Assembly (NCBI GenBank): GCA_019745775.1
Contig: JAIESR010000132.1
Span: 1 to 34,849 of the forward strand
Source of the DNA: Xanthobacteraceae bacterium
GTDB lineage: Bacteria > Pseudomonadota > Alphaproteobacteria > Rhizobiales > Xanthobacteraceae
Reading direction: 5' to 3'
Length of the DNA: 34,849 nt
How positions within the stretch are numbered: the stretch's first letter is position 1; each line of letters starts with the position of its first letter. Under the pieces are notes generated by a model. The model was given only the letters and a program-made list of their open reading frames with translations, had not been told where the DNA came from and ran no database searches. Of this stretch, positions 1 through 9,116 are shown piece after piece. The translations under genes were made by a program, and so were the position numbers.

Positions 1-76
1 TGTAGCGCAGCGAGCGGAAGTCGTAGGGATGCGCGACACGCGCGTAGCCGTTGAGGAAGGTGTCGGTGCCGAACAT
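1..76 (-). pseudogene. Aas-like acyl-ACP synthetase fragment, N-terminus missing, runs off left edge
   Basis: The only 25 codons visible (MFGTDTFLNG... ending HPYDFRSLRY) match, from memory, the internal stretch of E. coli Aas around [20 protein letters not shown], which lies well past residue 450 of that roughly 720-residue protein. Aas re-acylates lysophospholipids with acyl-ACP. The ATG at 76-74 is preceded in the same frame by a TAG stop three codons upstream, and the bases from 77 to 241 show no continuation of the acyltransferase/AMP-binding region. So the N-terminal half is absent and this looks like a remnant at the border of the polysaccharide locus. The alternative is a short independent gene starting at this ATG, which has an AGGG about 6 nt upstream. 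The evidence is limited by the short visible length. Confidence 0.5.
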
Positions 77-241
77 GTATCCCTAAGTCCTGGACCCTCG
101 GGTGCCCGCCGCCCGCAGCGGACAGCGCCACGGACCAAGAATCGCAGCCTATCATAGTGGCGATTGCGGGCTTTGGCCCGGCGGGTAAGGCGCGGACCGG
201 CCTTGGGACAGGAGCCGCGGCGAGCGCGGGCGGACTGGAAG

Positions 242-1918
242 TCAGTTCGCCGCGCTGGCGCGCCGCTCGCCGCGATTGATCCGGTAGAGGACGAAGCGGT
301 CGCCCATGTAGACCATGGTCAGCAGCTCGGGCTCGGGATTCTCGTAGCTGGCCTCGGTGAACAGGACATAGAGATAGTCGTAATCGGCCGTCCACCGCTT
401 CCAATACACGTCGCGCGCGCTCGCCGGCTCTTCCACGGCTTCGAGAAGTTCTTCGATCCCCGGCGGCGTGCCATCCTGGGTATCGACCTGCGCGCGGTAG
501 CTCGCCCTGGCCCGCAACACCTGCTTGCCCGGAACGGTGAAGTTCGTCGACACCAGCGCACCGCGCTCGATCACGGCGAGCGACGCCGCATGCACCAGCG
601 GCAGGTCGCGCGATTCTTCACCGGCCTGGGTATCGCCGTAGGCGACCATCACCTTGGCGCCGCGCTCGATCTGACGGACGGATTCCCTGAACGAGCTCGT
701 CACCCGGGACATGTCGTTCCACGCCGTCTCCACCTCGAAGACCCGGATCGCCAGCAGCAACACCAGCACGGTCGCGAAACCGCGCCGTACCTGCGGATGG
801 CGCATGTTGATGTGGGCGCAGGCCACGGCCATGAAGGCGATCGCGATCGGCATCCGCTGATCCGCCATATAGGTGTCGAAGATGACGCGCGGCATCGCGA
901 AGTAAGCCAACCCGCCGACCGCCAGCAGCACGAAGCCGAACGGATGGAACTTCAGCGCCTGCTGCCGGATCGCCCAGCCGGCGGCGAAGGCGACGACGCC
1001 GGTGAGCGCAAGCCCGGCGAATTGGGAATAGGCTTCGACGACGAAGAGGAGGCCGTCGAGCTTGCCGGCGAGCTCCCAGTTGAAGACGCCGCGCAGTCCC
1101 CAGGTCGGGCTCATCAACAGGAGCGGCAGCACCGGCAGGAACGGCAGCCCGGTGGCAACGAAATCGACAAGCGGGGCCATCGGCAAACGCTGGTCGCGGG
1201 ACCGCGGGGCGCCATAGATCGTGCCCAGGCGATAGAGCTCATAGGCCAGGAGACCGAGACCATAGACGCCGAGCGCGAACAGGTGGCACAGATAGAGCGC
1301 CGCCACGAACGCCGCTGATGCCGCCAGCCGCAACACGAGCGTGCGCTCGCGCAACTGCACCCAGACCGCCAGCGCCCACAGTGCGATCCCGATCCCGAAC
1401 ACGTAGTTCAACGTGCCGATCAGGAAGACCTTGTTGTACAGGAGCGGAAAGGCGATCAGCGGCAGCACCGACCAGCGCCCGAACAGCTGCCGGTTGAGCG
1501 CGAGCGTACCCGACATGATCAGCACGAAGCTCAGCGCGATATAGACCTGCCCGGCGACATAGACATTCATCAGCCGCTGCAAGGGCGGCACGATGAGATC
1601 CATCATCAGGTTGGGGATCAGCTGCCAGTCGATCTCATAGTAGTGCGTGATCTCGGGGTCGGTTCCGATCCCGGCAATGATGTACATCCGGGCGAGGTGG
1701 TTCATGTAGTCGGCCAGCGGCAGCCACGGATGCAGCAAGATCGGAATCGACATGATCGCGGTCAACACCACGAACAGGACCGCAATCTGCCTGCTGGTGA
1801 AATCGACGAACGGCGCGGCAGCACTGCCGGCGGACGTTCCAGCAATCCTCGCGGCGATCGAGGGCGGCAACGACTGTTCCGCCTCGGCGCGGACTTTAAC
1901 CGAGCGAGCTTCAAACAT
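242..1918 (-). CDS. Polytopic membrane protein, possibly GT-C-like, function unknown
   Basis: 558 residues. A roughly 40-residue cytoplasmic-type N-terminus is followed by a first hydrophobic helix (about 44-64) and then about ten more hydrophobic segments up to residue ~395. The last ~150 residues are soluble and probably extracytoplasmic. The first loop carries DYMNHLAR (70-77). A short Asp/Asn/His-containing motif after the first helix is common in bacterial membrane glycosyltransferases of the GT-C type, but I cannot assign a family. The ATG at 1918 has a good GAGGGGC ribosome-binding site. It is the last gene of the long minus-strand unit, about 230 nt beyond the sulfatase-fold gene, so it may also have its own promoter. 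A sugar-transferring or polymer-handling role is inferred only from context. Confidence 0.75.
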   Translation of the reverse strand: MFEARSVKVRAEAEQSLPPSIAARIAGTSAGSAAAPFVDFTSRQIAVLFVVLTAIMSIPILLHPWLPLADYMNHLARMYIIAGIGTDPEITHYYEIDWQLIPNLMMDLIVPPLQRLMNVYVAGQVYIALSFVLIMSGTLALNRQLFGRWSVLPLIAFPLLYNKVFLIGTLNYVFGIGIALWALAVWVQLRERTLVLRLAASAAFVAALYLCHLFALGVYGLGLLAYELYRLGTIYGAPRSRDQRLPMAPLVDFVATGLPFLPVLPLLLMSPTWGLRGVFNWELAGKLDGLLFVVEAYSQFAGLALTGVVAFAAGWAIRQQALKFHPFGFVLLAVGGLAYFAMPRVIFDTYMADQRMPIAIAFMAVACAHINMRHPQVRRGFATVLVLLLAIRVFEVETAWNDMSRVTSSFRESVRQIERGAKVMVAYGDTQAGEESRDLPLVHAASLAVIERGALVSTNFTVPGKQVLRARASYRAQVDTQDGTPPGIEELLEAVEEPASARDVYWKRWTADYDYLYVLFTEASYENPEPELLTMVYMGDRFVLYRINRGERRASAAN

Positions 1919-2089
1919 TCAGAGCCCCTCACCGCGGACACGCCTCTTTTTGGAGCGAGGCTTCTAAGGCGGTGCTTGGGCGGTTAAGTGCGCGAATCCA
2001 CCTGTACGAAAGCTGAACAACCGATGTTCCGGCGAGGAATCCAGCCCGCTGTGGCCGGCGGAGCACACACTTGACACACTTGCAGGGCG

Positions 2090-2109
2090 CCGTGAGTCCA
2101 CGCTCACGG
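2090..2109 (-). terminator. Small GC-rich hairpin after the sulfatase-fold gene
   Basis: CCGTGAG (2090-2096) and CTCACGG (2103-2109) form a perfect 7-bp stem with a 6-nt loop. It lies about 40 nt beyond the stop codon of the sulfatase-fold gene. No T-run follows on the minus strand, so an intrinsic terminator is only a weak possibility. It may be an attenuating hairpin or chance. Confidence 0.2.
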
Positions 2110-2146
2110 AGATCCCTCAACGCGCGGCGGTCGCTCGCCGATGCTT

Positions 2147-3850
2147 TCAAAAGCCACTGATGTAGCCGGCGTCGATCAACAGCCGGTTGAAGCGTCGCGC
2201 CTCGGCGCCGTCGTTGCAGAAATAGAACACCCCTTTGCAGCGCTGCAGGATTTTCTTCTGTTCAACAAAGCTTGGATCAAGCGGCACCCCTGCCGCCTCC
2301 AATATGGCGAGCGGCAGATAGCTGGCATCGAGCGTGTCGAGCCATGATGACATGTCGACAGGTTTGAAATTGACGGCATCGATCGCATAGTAGGTGGTGA
2401 AATAGCGCGGATCGGAATTCTGGATGCGCCTGACCACCTCACCCTCGGTAGCGTTTGGATCAACCAACGACCTCACAAACGACGGCTGGTGATCGCCGAA
2501 GCGGACGATCAGGAACGGCTCGCTTGGAAACTCCGATTTGAGCCGGCTCAGAAACCTCGGGAAATCGCGGGCGCTGATGCTCTGACGGCGCACATACTCG
2601 TCGAGCTCGAGCGCCAGCCCGTTCAACTCCATGCCAGCCGTCGGCCATCCCGGGGTGAGGTCTTCACGAAACCGATGGTGCCATGGAAAGTGATTGAACG
2701 ACGTGTAAATCATGATGAACACGGGCGCACGGCCGAGCTCCCAGGTCATCAGCCGCGTCGCGAAGTCGTAGTAATAGATGTCGGGCTGACGAATCGTTCC
2801 GAGCTCCTTCGAATCGATGAATCGCTGGATGCCGGCGGTCGTATGAAATCCCCGGGCACCGACGAAGGCGCCCATCGCAGTGTACATGCTGTAGGTCTTG
2901 TAGCCGCAACGCTGCAATGCCAGCGGCAATCCGCGCTCGACCTTTCCGGCGGCAAGCCGCGTCACGGCGCCGGCAAAGCGTCCGAACGATCTCACAGACA
3001 ACCCGGCAAGCACGTTGTATTCCGTGAACCACGTCGGCCCGCCTGCTCCCTCGACGACGAGGTTTCGCTGCTTGTTGTCCAACGACCGAAAATAATTTCG
3101 ATAGTCCGGCGGCAGAGCAAGTCCCGGCAGCGCGGTCGCATCGAAGCTCGACTCGTCGAGGATCATGATGATGTTCGGAAGCCGCGCAGGCGCTTCGCAT
3201 TGGGTTTCCTCAGGCAGGCTCGCCGTACTGGGAACCGGGGCTTCGGCCTCGAACATGCCCCAGGCGGTCAGATCGACCGCGGCAACGGCACCTGAGCGCG
3301 CAAATCGCGATACGAAATTGTTGTTGTAGAACTGGTTACCGTGGACGAGCGGTTCGTAATATGAAACCGCTGCCAGGGCTGCAAAGCTTGCCACCAGTCC
3401 GGCCGCGGCCCAGCGGCGATAGATGCGGACCGGGTCGCACCACCAGATCAGGAGCACGGCTGGAACGCCGATCAGCGCCGCACCAACAACCCATGTCCGC
3501 AAGTCCGGAGCAAACGCCCACAGGTAGGCGATCGTATCCGGGTCCACCAACATCACGTCGATGATGGTGATGTTTTCGAGAAGATGACTGCGCTTGAATT
3601 TGGATAACAGGATCAGGACGCCGATCATCGCCAGTGAAAGCGCTGCAGCCGGGCCGGGACGGCGAAGCAACAACAGCCAAAAGAAATTGAGCAAAGCCCA
3701 TGCGAAAAGAAAGGCGGCCCGGGCGACGAAGTCGGCCTCCGTCATCACCAGGACGACAATCGCGGCCGCATGCAAGGCGGCCAAGACCGCAAACGCGACA
3801 GCCTTGCGGATCTTGCCCGTTGTTTGGGCCGATTGAGAGGTAAACCTCAT
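2147..3850 (-). CDS. Membrane-anchored sulfatase-fold transferase (LtaS/phosphoethanolamine-transferase-like)
   Basis: 567 residues. About five hydrophobic helices occupy residues 17-165, followed by a large extracytoplasmic domain of the alkaline phosphatase/sulfatase superfamily. Visible landmarks are ILDESSFD (230-237, metal-binding Asp/Glu), GGPTWFTEYN with a likely nucleophile Thr273, YTSFNHFPWHH (382-392) and the metal motif FGDHQP (451-456). Family members move phosphoglycerol or phosphoethanolamine from phospholipids onto glycans, or act as sulfatases. In this locus the likely role is adding a phospho-substituent to the surface polysaccharide in the periplasm, which is an inference. 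The start ATG at 3850 was chosen because it begins just before the first helix. The 161-nt gap to the upstream aminotransferase gene could hold a promoter; I see no clear one. Confidence 0.85.
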   Translation of the reverse strand: MRFTSQSAQTTGKIRKAVAFAVLAALHAAAIVVLVMTEADFVARAAFLFAWALLNFFWLLLLRRPGPAAALSLAMIGVLILLSKFKRSHLLENITIIDVMLVDPDTIAYLWAFAPDLRTWVVGAALIGVPAVLLIWWCDPVRIYRRWAAAGLVASFAALAAVSYYEPLVHGNQFYNNNFVSRFARSGAVAAVDLTAWGMFEAEAPVPSTASLPEETQCEAPARLPNIIMILDESSFDATALPGLALPPDYRNYFRSLDNKQRNLVVEGAGGPTWFTEYNVLAGLSVRSFGRFAGAVTRLAAGKVERGLPLALQRCGYKTYSMYTAMGAFVGARGFHTTAGIQRFIDSKELGTIRQPDIYYYDFATRLMTWELGRAPVFIMIYTSFNHFPWHHRFREDLTPGWPTAGMELNGLALELDEYVRRQSISARDFPRFLSRLKSEFPSEPFLIVRFGDHQPSFVRSLVDPNATEGEVVRRIQNSDPRYFTTYYAIDAVNFKPVDMSSWLDTLDASYLPLAILEAAGVPLDPSFVEQKKILQRCKGVFYFCNDGAEARRFNRLLIDAGYISGF

Positions 3851-4011
3851 GGCATCCGCGCGCCGGTGGGGCTACCAGAATCAGAAGCGGTCATTCGATG
3901 CCTGATCACAACCGCACTCGTCCAGAATTCGGCTCATATCCAAACCCAGGGTGCTTTAGCAACAATGCCCGGCATCGAACAAGTTCCGCCAGGGTTCGCG
4001 GGGATTGTTCA

Positions 4012-5181
4012 TCAACCCGGCTTGCCACCCGCACCAAGCGCCCGGCGGACCGCCGCGATAATTCGGTCCTGCACCGATTCCTCGAGATAGGCGTGCATCG
4101 GCAGGCTGATCACTTCCTTCGCCAGCCGTTCCGAGACCGGGAGCCCGCCCTCGGCGACCGGGAAGCCGGCATAGGCGCTCTGCCCGTGCACCGGCTTCGG
4201 ATAGTGAATCGCGGTCGGGATGCCCTGCGCCTTCAGGGTGGCGGCGAAGCTCTCGCGGCGCTCCGGCGCGACGCGGATGGTGTACTGCGCCCAGACCGAG
4301 GTCGAGCCGTCGGCGACGCGGGGAACCGCGGTGACATCGGCGAGCGCGGCCGAATAGCGCTGCGCGATGCGGTTTCGCGCCGCGATCTCGTCGGGGAAAA
4401 TCTTCAGCTTCTCGATCAGCACCGCGGCCTGGATGGTGTCGAAGCGCCCGTTCAACCCGATCCGCACGCAATCGTATTTGCCACGGCCCTCGCCGTGTAC
4501 GCGGATGCTGCGCAGCACCTCCGCGAGATCGTCGTCGTCGGTGAAGATCGCGCCGCCGTCGCCGTAACAGCCGAGCGGCTTGGCCGGAAAGAAGCTCGTG
4601 CCGGTGGCGTGGCCGAGCGTGCCGATCCTGCGGTTGCGGTAGGTGGCACCGAACGCCTGCGCGGCGTCGTCGATCACGAACAGCTTTGCCGCCTCGGCGA
4701 TCGCCGCGATGGCGGCGTGGTCGGCGGGCTGGCCGAACAGATCGACCGGAATGACTGCTTTCGGCGTGAGCCCGAGCTTCATCGCCACCGGGATCGCGCG
4801 CGCGAGGCTCTTCGGATCGAGGTTGAAGCTTTCCTCCTCCACGTCGACCAGAACCGGCGTGGCGCCGACCAAGGCGGCGACCTCGGCGGTCGCATAGAAG
4901 GTGAAGGCCGGCGTGAACACCGCGTCGCCGGGGCCGATGCCCCTCGCCATCAGCGGCATCAAGAGCGCATCGGTGCCGCTCGCGCAGGTGATGGCGTGGC
5001 GCGCGCCACAGAACGCCGCGAGGTCGGCTTCGACCTGATGAACCTCGGGACCGAGGATGAATTGGCAGTGGCCGAGCACGCGTGCGATCGCATCGTCGAT
5101 CGCCTTGCCAAGGCGTTTGCGCTGGGCGGCAATGTCAATGAAGGGGATTGGACTATTGTCCATTCGGACTTGCTGGTTCAT
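4012..5181 (-). CDS. DegT/DnrJ/EryC1/StrS-family sugar aminotransferase (WbpE-like)
   Basis: 389 residues, normal family length. This is a PLP-dependent enzyme aminating a keto nucleotide sugar. Visible landmarks: GTDAL (69-73) in the phosphate-binding loop, VDLFGQPADH (146-155), the PLP-ring Asp in IDDAAQAFGA (170-179), and the Schiff-base lysine K201 in SFFPAKPLGCYGDGG. It lies 15 nt downstream of a Gfo/Idh oxidoreductase. That pairing is typical of 3-amino-sugar pathways such as WbpB/WbpE (UDP-GlcNAcA to its 3-amino derivative), in which the oxidoreductase makes the 3-keto substrate. The matching acetyltransferase (WbpD type) is not adjacent, so the exact product is unknown. An alternative start is the ATG seven codons in (5163). 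Confidence 0.9.
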   Translation of the reverse strand: MNQQVRMDNSPIPFIDIAAQRKRLGKAIDDAIARVLGHCQFILGPEVHQVEADLAAFCGARHAITCASGTDALLMPLMARGIGPGDAVFTPAFTFYATAEVAALVGATPVLVDVEEESFNLDPKSLARAIPVAMKLGLTPKAVIPVDLFGQPADHAAIAAIAEAAKLFVIDDAAQAFGATYRNRRIGTLGHATGTSFFPAKPLGCYGDGGAIFTDDDDLAEVLRSIRVHGEGRGKYDCVRIGLNGRFDTIQAAVLIEKLKIFPDEIAARNRIAQRYSAALADVTAVPRVADGSTSVWAQYTIRVAPERRESFAATLKAQGIPTAIHYPKPVHGQSAYAGFPVAEGGLPVSERLAKEVISLPMHAYLEESVQDRIIAAVRRALGAGGKPG

Positions 5182-5196
5182 GTCGCTTGATTTCGA

Positions 5197-6192
5197 TCAA
5201 CCGCTGACGAGGCGCGGCGCGCGCTGGGCGCTCGGCTGGGCCGGCGTCTGCTGCAGGCAGCGCGTGGCGATTTCAAGGCTGCCGACGCCTTCTTCGCCGG
5301 TGACGGCGGGCGTGGTGCCGTCGCAGACCGCGGCGACGAAAGCCTGCAGCTCGGCGCGCAGCGGTTCGGCATGGCCGACCGAGAGATGGCGCATCGAATA
5401 GCTGCCATCGGGCTGGAAGCCGAAGCACTCGGTCACCTGCCGCGTCAGCAGGTCGCCCATGATGTACTTGTTGCGCGTCGCCACCGTCACGTTGCGCGCC
5501 TTGAACGGCGTCAGCCAGTTGGTGTTGATGTGGGCGAGCACGCCGGAGGCGGTGCGGAACTGCAGCAGCGCGATGTCTTCGCGCTCGGCGACCGCGCTCT
5601 TGAGCTGCGGCTGCACCTCGACGATCTCGGAATCGGTGAACCAGCGGATCAGGTCGATGTCGTGCACCGCGAGATCGATGACCACGCCGACATTCGACAT
5701 GCGCGGCGGGAACGGACCGACGCGGGTGATCGCGATCGACAGGATGTCCTCGCCCCGGATCGCGTCCTTGATGGTCTGCACCGCTGGATTGAAGCGCTCG
5801 ACGTGACCGACCATCAGCGTCACACCGGCGCGGCGTGCGGCGGCGATGATGGTGCGCCCCTCCTCGACCGTGGATGCGATCGGCTTCTCGACCAGAAGAT
5901 GGATGCCGTGGTTGATGCAGGCGACGGCGATGTCGCGATGCAGGTGGGTCGGCGCCGCGATGGTGACGGCGTCAACGCCGGCATCGAGCAGGCCGTCGAT
6001 GTCCGGAAAGCCCTGACAGCCGAGCGTGCCGGCCACGAATTCACGCTGCTTGGATTCGGGATCGACGATGCCGACCAGCGTCACGCCCGGGAGGCCGGCG
6101 AGCACGCGCGCATGGTTGCTGCCCATGACGCCAACGCCGACGACACCGATCCGAAGCGATTTGTCCGTGGCGACCGTGGCCCGTTCTTTCAT
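5197..6192 (-). CDS. Gfo/Idh/MocA oxidoreductase, WbpB/WlbA-like sugar dehydrogenase
   Basis: 331 residues. An N-terminal Rossmann fold begins with VVGVGVMGSNHA (17-28), the family motif EKP lies at 102-104, and there is GHVERFNP (129-136) and a likely catalytic His177 in DLAVHDIDL. This family oxidises or reduces sugars with NAD(P). Directly upstream of a DegT aminotransferase and nearly touching it, it probably provides the 3-keto nucleotide sugar (UDP-GlcNAc uronate or similar). Substrate is inferred from the pairing. About 250 nt separate its start from the upstream membrane protein gene, and this gap contains a 10-bp inverted repeat (6338-6347/6407-6416), so the pair may be transcribed as a sub-unit of its own. 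Confidence 0.88.
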   Translation of the reverse strand: MKERATVATDKSLRIGVVGVGVMGSNHARVLAGLPGVTLVGIVDPESKQREFVAGTLGCQGFPDIDGLLDAGVDAVTIAAPTHLHRDIAVACINHGIHLLVEKPIASTVEEGRTIIAAARRAGVTLMVGHVERFNPAVQTIKDAIRGEDILSIAITRVGPFPPRMSNVGVVIDLAVHDIDLIRWFTDSEIVEVQPQLKSAVAEREDIALLQFRTASGVLAHINTNWLTPFKARNVTVATRNKYIMGDLLTRQVTECFGFQPDGSYSMRHLSVGHAEPLRAELQAFVAAVCDGTTPAVTGEEGVGSLEIATRCLQQTPAQPSAQRAPRLVSG

Positions 6193-6337
6193 GCCCCGCC
6201 TGACCCCACCTTATTCACGACCCCAAGACTGACCCGATAGCATGCCGGCGCACGGGGAGCGACCCCGCGTCGCCACACGATTGGTATCAATCCCTAACAT
6301 CGCGGCGCGCGCAACCGCCGCTGTGGGTCATTTGCCG

Positions 6338-6416
6338 GGCCACCAGCAGGCCGGCGGCCGCTCTGGCCCTCCAAGAACCGCCACCTGTTTGGGGCTATCC
6401 TAGGCGGCTGGTGGCC
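6338..6416. repeat. 10-bp inverted repeat in intergenic region
   Basis: GGCCACCAGC (6338-6347) and GCTGGTGGCC (6407-6416) are exact reverse complements separated by 59 nt that contain further GC-rich short palindromes. The sequence lies between the stop of the membrane protein gene (6440) and the start of the oxidoreductase gene (6192), both on the minus strand. It could fold as a branched RNA structure (terminator or mRNA-processing site) or be a remnant of an interspersed repeat. Confidence 0.35.
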
Positions 6417-6439
6417 TCGCAACAAGCCATTCAAAAGGC

Positions 6440-8119
6440 TTATGTTTTGCCGGGAGCCGTGATGCCAGGCGGCGCGACGGCCTGTGGCGGGCAATACGGG
6501 AAGCGCTCGATGAGCGGCACATAGTGGCCGACCCAGCTGCAGGTACCCTCCGGCCCCGAGCGCGAGAGCCAGGCCATCTTCACGGCCTCGAACTGGCCGA
6601 ACGTCGCCGTCAGGGCGATGAATAGCGCGCCCACCGGAAAGGCGTAGCGATGCGCGAGCAGCGGTGGAAGGTTGCCGAACAACCACGCCGCCGCGACGAT
6701 GATCGTGAAATCGGCGAAGACCCCGTACTCGATCTTGGCGCCGCGGAACGTCGACGTCAGGTCCAATCCGAACGCCACGAGCAGCAGCAGCGTCACCTGC
6801 CCGACCAGCGCGCGATGCCCGCGCCGCCATGCGAACACCAGCCCCGCGACGATGATCCAGACCAGAAACATCGTGGTGCGCGACGAGGTGTGCAGAACGA
6901 ACGTGACATGCGCGAACACCTCATAGATGCCCGCCGCCAGGGTCCGTAGTGCGCGCATGATGGCGACGCCGCCGTCGGCGCTCAACGCCGAATCGGAAGC
7001 GGTCGCCCACGAGAACATGAGGTCGAGGAAATTGACGACCGCCACCGCGTTCTGCGGATGCGGCCGCAGCGTCATCGACAACAGCGCCAGCGCGACCCCG
7101 AGCGCGACCGCCAGGAGCGTCGCCAATGTCTCCAGTGCGCCAAGGCGCCAGATCAGCGCGAAGGCAACAATGGCGCAGGCCACGTAGACGCCCAGCACGG
7201 CCTGATAGAACCCGACGATGCCGAACAGCGGCGGCAGCATGGGAAATCCCGAGGCCGGTGCGTGCAGCGCGCTCGCCACCAGTCTCGTCGCCGGAATCCC
7301 CGCCAGGACCGTGAGCCCGGCCAGGAGCGCCAGGACGACCGCGGCGCTGGCGGGATGCCGCCACAGCGGCGCACGCTCATCAGCCCGTACACCGAAGGCG
7401 AGAACGACCACGGGCCAGGCGGCCGCGGCGAAGACCACCTGCACCTTGTTGATGACCCCGAGCGTGCACAGCAGGGCCGCGCAGCCGACCATCAGAAACC
7501 GCCAGGACGACCGCGGCGATCGCGCGGCGATCAGCAGCAGCAACAGCCCCAGCGTGGAGAGAGCCGCCGCCACCGCCTCGGTCCGCAAGATCCGCGCGTG
7601 AAACATCACCCCCGTCGAAAACGCAAGCACAACCACCGCCAGCGCGGCGACGCGCCAGTCGGCGATCAAACGGCGGATGAGGACGGCGAATGCCGCGACG
7701 AAGGCCAGCATCAGCGTCAGCGACAACAGGCGGCCGGTGCGCACCGCCGCGGTCCAGGCGCGCTCGAAGCCGGCAACGTCGGACGCCGGCGGGATCTTCG
7801 ACAGCGCAATGACGTCGAGCGCGCCCAGCCCATGGAACAACCGGGACCACAGGTCGAGCAGCACGATCTGGAGATAGCCGGGATGAGTGAAGAAGTCTTG
7901 CGGGCGGCCGTCGTTCAGCAGGAAGACCTGGTAGGTCATCATGTAGTCCATATCGGCGCGCCGCCAATACGGATTGAAATAGCCGGCCGCAAAGAACGAG
8001 ATGGTGATGGCCGCAAGGCACAGCAGCAGCGTCCCGGTGAAGCCGAACAACAAAAGGCCGCCCGCGCCCTGCCCCGCACGCTCCTGCCACACGGCTTTGA
8101 TGCGCGCCGTGATGCTCAT
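6440..8119 (-). CDS. Large polytopic membrane protein, probable GT-C-type glycosyltransferase
   Basis: 559 residues with about eleven hydrophobic segments. The first helix spans roughly 21-47. It is followed by a loop with paired acidic residues (RRADMDYMMTYQ, 54-65) and HPGYLQIVLLDLW (79-91). This arrangement, Asp residues just after helix 1 and then a helix containing a GY, resembles ArnT/PMT-type (GT-C) enzymes that use lipid-linked sugars in the periplasm. The short C-terminal tail (about 505-559) contains two cysteines and may be periplasmic. It lies 23 nt downstream of the fcl stop, so co-transcription is likely. The activity is inferred; O-antigen polymerase-like or purely structural roles remain possible. 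Confidence 0.75.
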   Translation of the reverse strand: MSITARIKAVWQERAGQGAGGLLLFGFTGTLLLCLAAITISFFAAGYFNPYWRRADMDYMMTYQVFLLNDGRPQDFFTHPGYLQIVLLDLWSRLFHGLGALDVIALSKIPPASDVAGFERAWTAAVRTGRLLSLTLMLAFVAAFAVLIRRLIADWRVAALAVVVLAFSTGVMFHARILRTEAVAAALSTLGLLLLLIAARSPRSSWRFLMVGCAALLCTLGVINKVQVVFAAAAWPVVVLAFGVRADERAPLWRHPASAAVVLALLAGLTVLAGIPATRLVASALHAPASGFPMLPPLFGIVGFYQAVLGVYVACAIVAFALIWRLGALETLATLLAVALGVALALLSMTLRPHPQNAVAVVNFLDLMFSWATASDSALSADGGVAIMRALRTLAAGIYEVFAHVTFVLHTSSRTTMFLVWIIVAGLVFAWRRGHRALVGQVTLLLLVAFGLDLTSTFRGAKIEYGVFADFTIIVAAAWLFGNLPPLLAHRYAFPVGALFIALTATFGQFEAVKMAWLSRSGPEGTCSWVGHYVPLIERFPYCPPQAVAPPGITAPGKT

Positions 8120-8142
8120 GCTCGGCGGCGCCCCGGCATCAA

Positions 8143-9102
8143 CTAGCGTTTGCCCGCTGTCTTGAGGAAATCGGCATAGGCCTGCTCCAGCCCCTGCCGG
8201 AGCGGGATCCTGGCCCGCCAGCCAAGCCCGGTCAGTTTCGAGACATCCAGCAGCTTGCGCGGCGCGCCATCGGGTCGCGACGCATCGAAAACGATATTTC
8301 CACGGTAGCCGACGATGTCGGCGATCAGACGCGCGAATTCGCCAATGCTGACATCGGTGCCGGTACCGATATTCAGGGCTTGCTCGCCCGAATAGCTCTT
8401 CATCAGAAACACGCAGGCGTCCGCCAGGTCATCGACGGCCAGGAATTCGCGGCGCGGACTTCCCGTTCCCCACACCACCACCTCCGGCTGCCCCGCGACC
8501 TTCGCCTCGTGGAAGCGGCGGATCAGCGCCGCCGGCACGTGGCTGTGTTCGGGATGATAGTTGTCGCCGGGCCCATACAAATTGGTCGGCATCACCGAAA
8601 TGAAATCGGCGCCGTGCTGACGGCGGAACGCTTCGGTGAGTTTCATGCCCGCGATCTTGGCGACGGCGTACCACTGATTGGTCGGCTCGAGCGCGCCGGT
8701 CAGCAGCGCGTCTTCCGTCATCGGCTGTTCGGCGAGCCGCGGGTAGGAACAGGACGACGACAGAAACAGCAGCTTACCGACCCCCGCGCGGTGCGCGGTC
8801 GCGATCACGTTGGCTTCGATCAGCAGATTGTCGTAGAGGAAATCCACCGGCTGGGTGTCGTTCGCGATGATGCCACCGACCCGCCCGGCGGCGACAAAGG
8901 CCGCATCGGGTTTGTTTGCGGCAACCCATGCTTCGACGTCCGCCTGTCGCCGCAAATCGAGCTCGCTGCTCGTCGCGGTCAGGCACTCGCAATCCTCGGA
9001 CTGGAGGCGGCGCAGAATCGCGCTCCCCGCCATGCCCCTGTGGCCGGCGACCCAAATGCGTTTGCCACGCAGATCGTATCGAGCCCTGGCTGGATCACTC
9101 AT
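8143..9102 (-). CDS. fcl: GDP-L-fucose synthase (GDP-4-keto-6-deoxymannose 3,5-epimerase/4-reductase)
   Basis: 319 residues, the usual length of Fcl/WcaG. It is an SDR-type bifunctional enzyme turning GDP-4-keto-6-deoxy-D-mannose into GDP-L-fucose with NADPH. Motifs: GHRGMAGSA (20-28) for the dinucleotide, LSSSCSYP (114-121) with the active-site Ser/Cys, and catalytic Tyr145/Lys149 in NQWYAVAKIAG. The start at 9102 (MSDPARARYD) was preferred because the open frame upstream of it overlaps the methyltransferase gene and has no family similarity. Gmd lies in the same unit, so the pathway GDP-Man to GDP-Fuc is complete if ManC (18110-19522) works with it. A related 6-deoxy-heptose reductase role is possible because heptose genes are in the same unit. 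Confidence 0.93.
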   Translation of the reverse strand: MSDPARARYDLRGKRIWVAGHRGMAGSAILRRLQSEDCECLTATSSELDLRRQADVEAWVAANKPDAAFVAAGRVGGIIANDTQPVDFLYDNLLIEANVIATAHRAGVGKLLFLSSSCSYPRLAEQPMTEDALLTGALEPTNQWYAVAKIAGMKLTEAFRRQHGADFISVMPTNLYGPGDNYHPEHSHVPAALIRRFHEAKVAGQPEVVVWGTGSPRREFLAVDDLADACVFLMKSYSGEQALNIGTGTDVSIGEFARLIADIVGYRGNIVFDASRPDGAPRKLLDVSKLTGLGWRARIPLRQGLEQAYADFLKTAGKR

Positions 9103-9116
9103 ACGTACACTGTCTC

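Noticed and set aside
164-1318. 384-codon plus-strand open frame opposite the first membrane protein gene
   Set aside because: Composition is that of an antisense shadow (His/Arg/Gln/Glu-rich, no hydrophobic core); the minus-strand frame has clear membrane helices and a good ribosome-binding site.
2071-2076. TTGACA as a -35 box on the plus strand
   Set aside because: No matching -10 element at the right distance and no plus-strand gene downstream.
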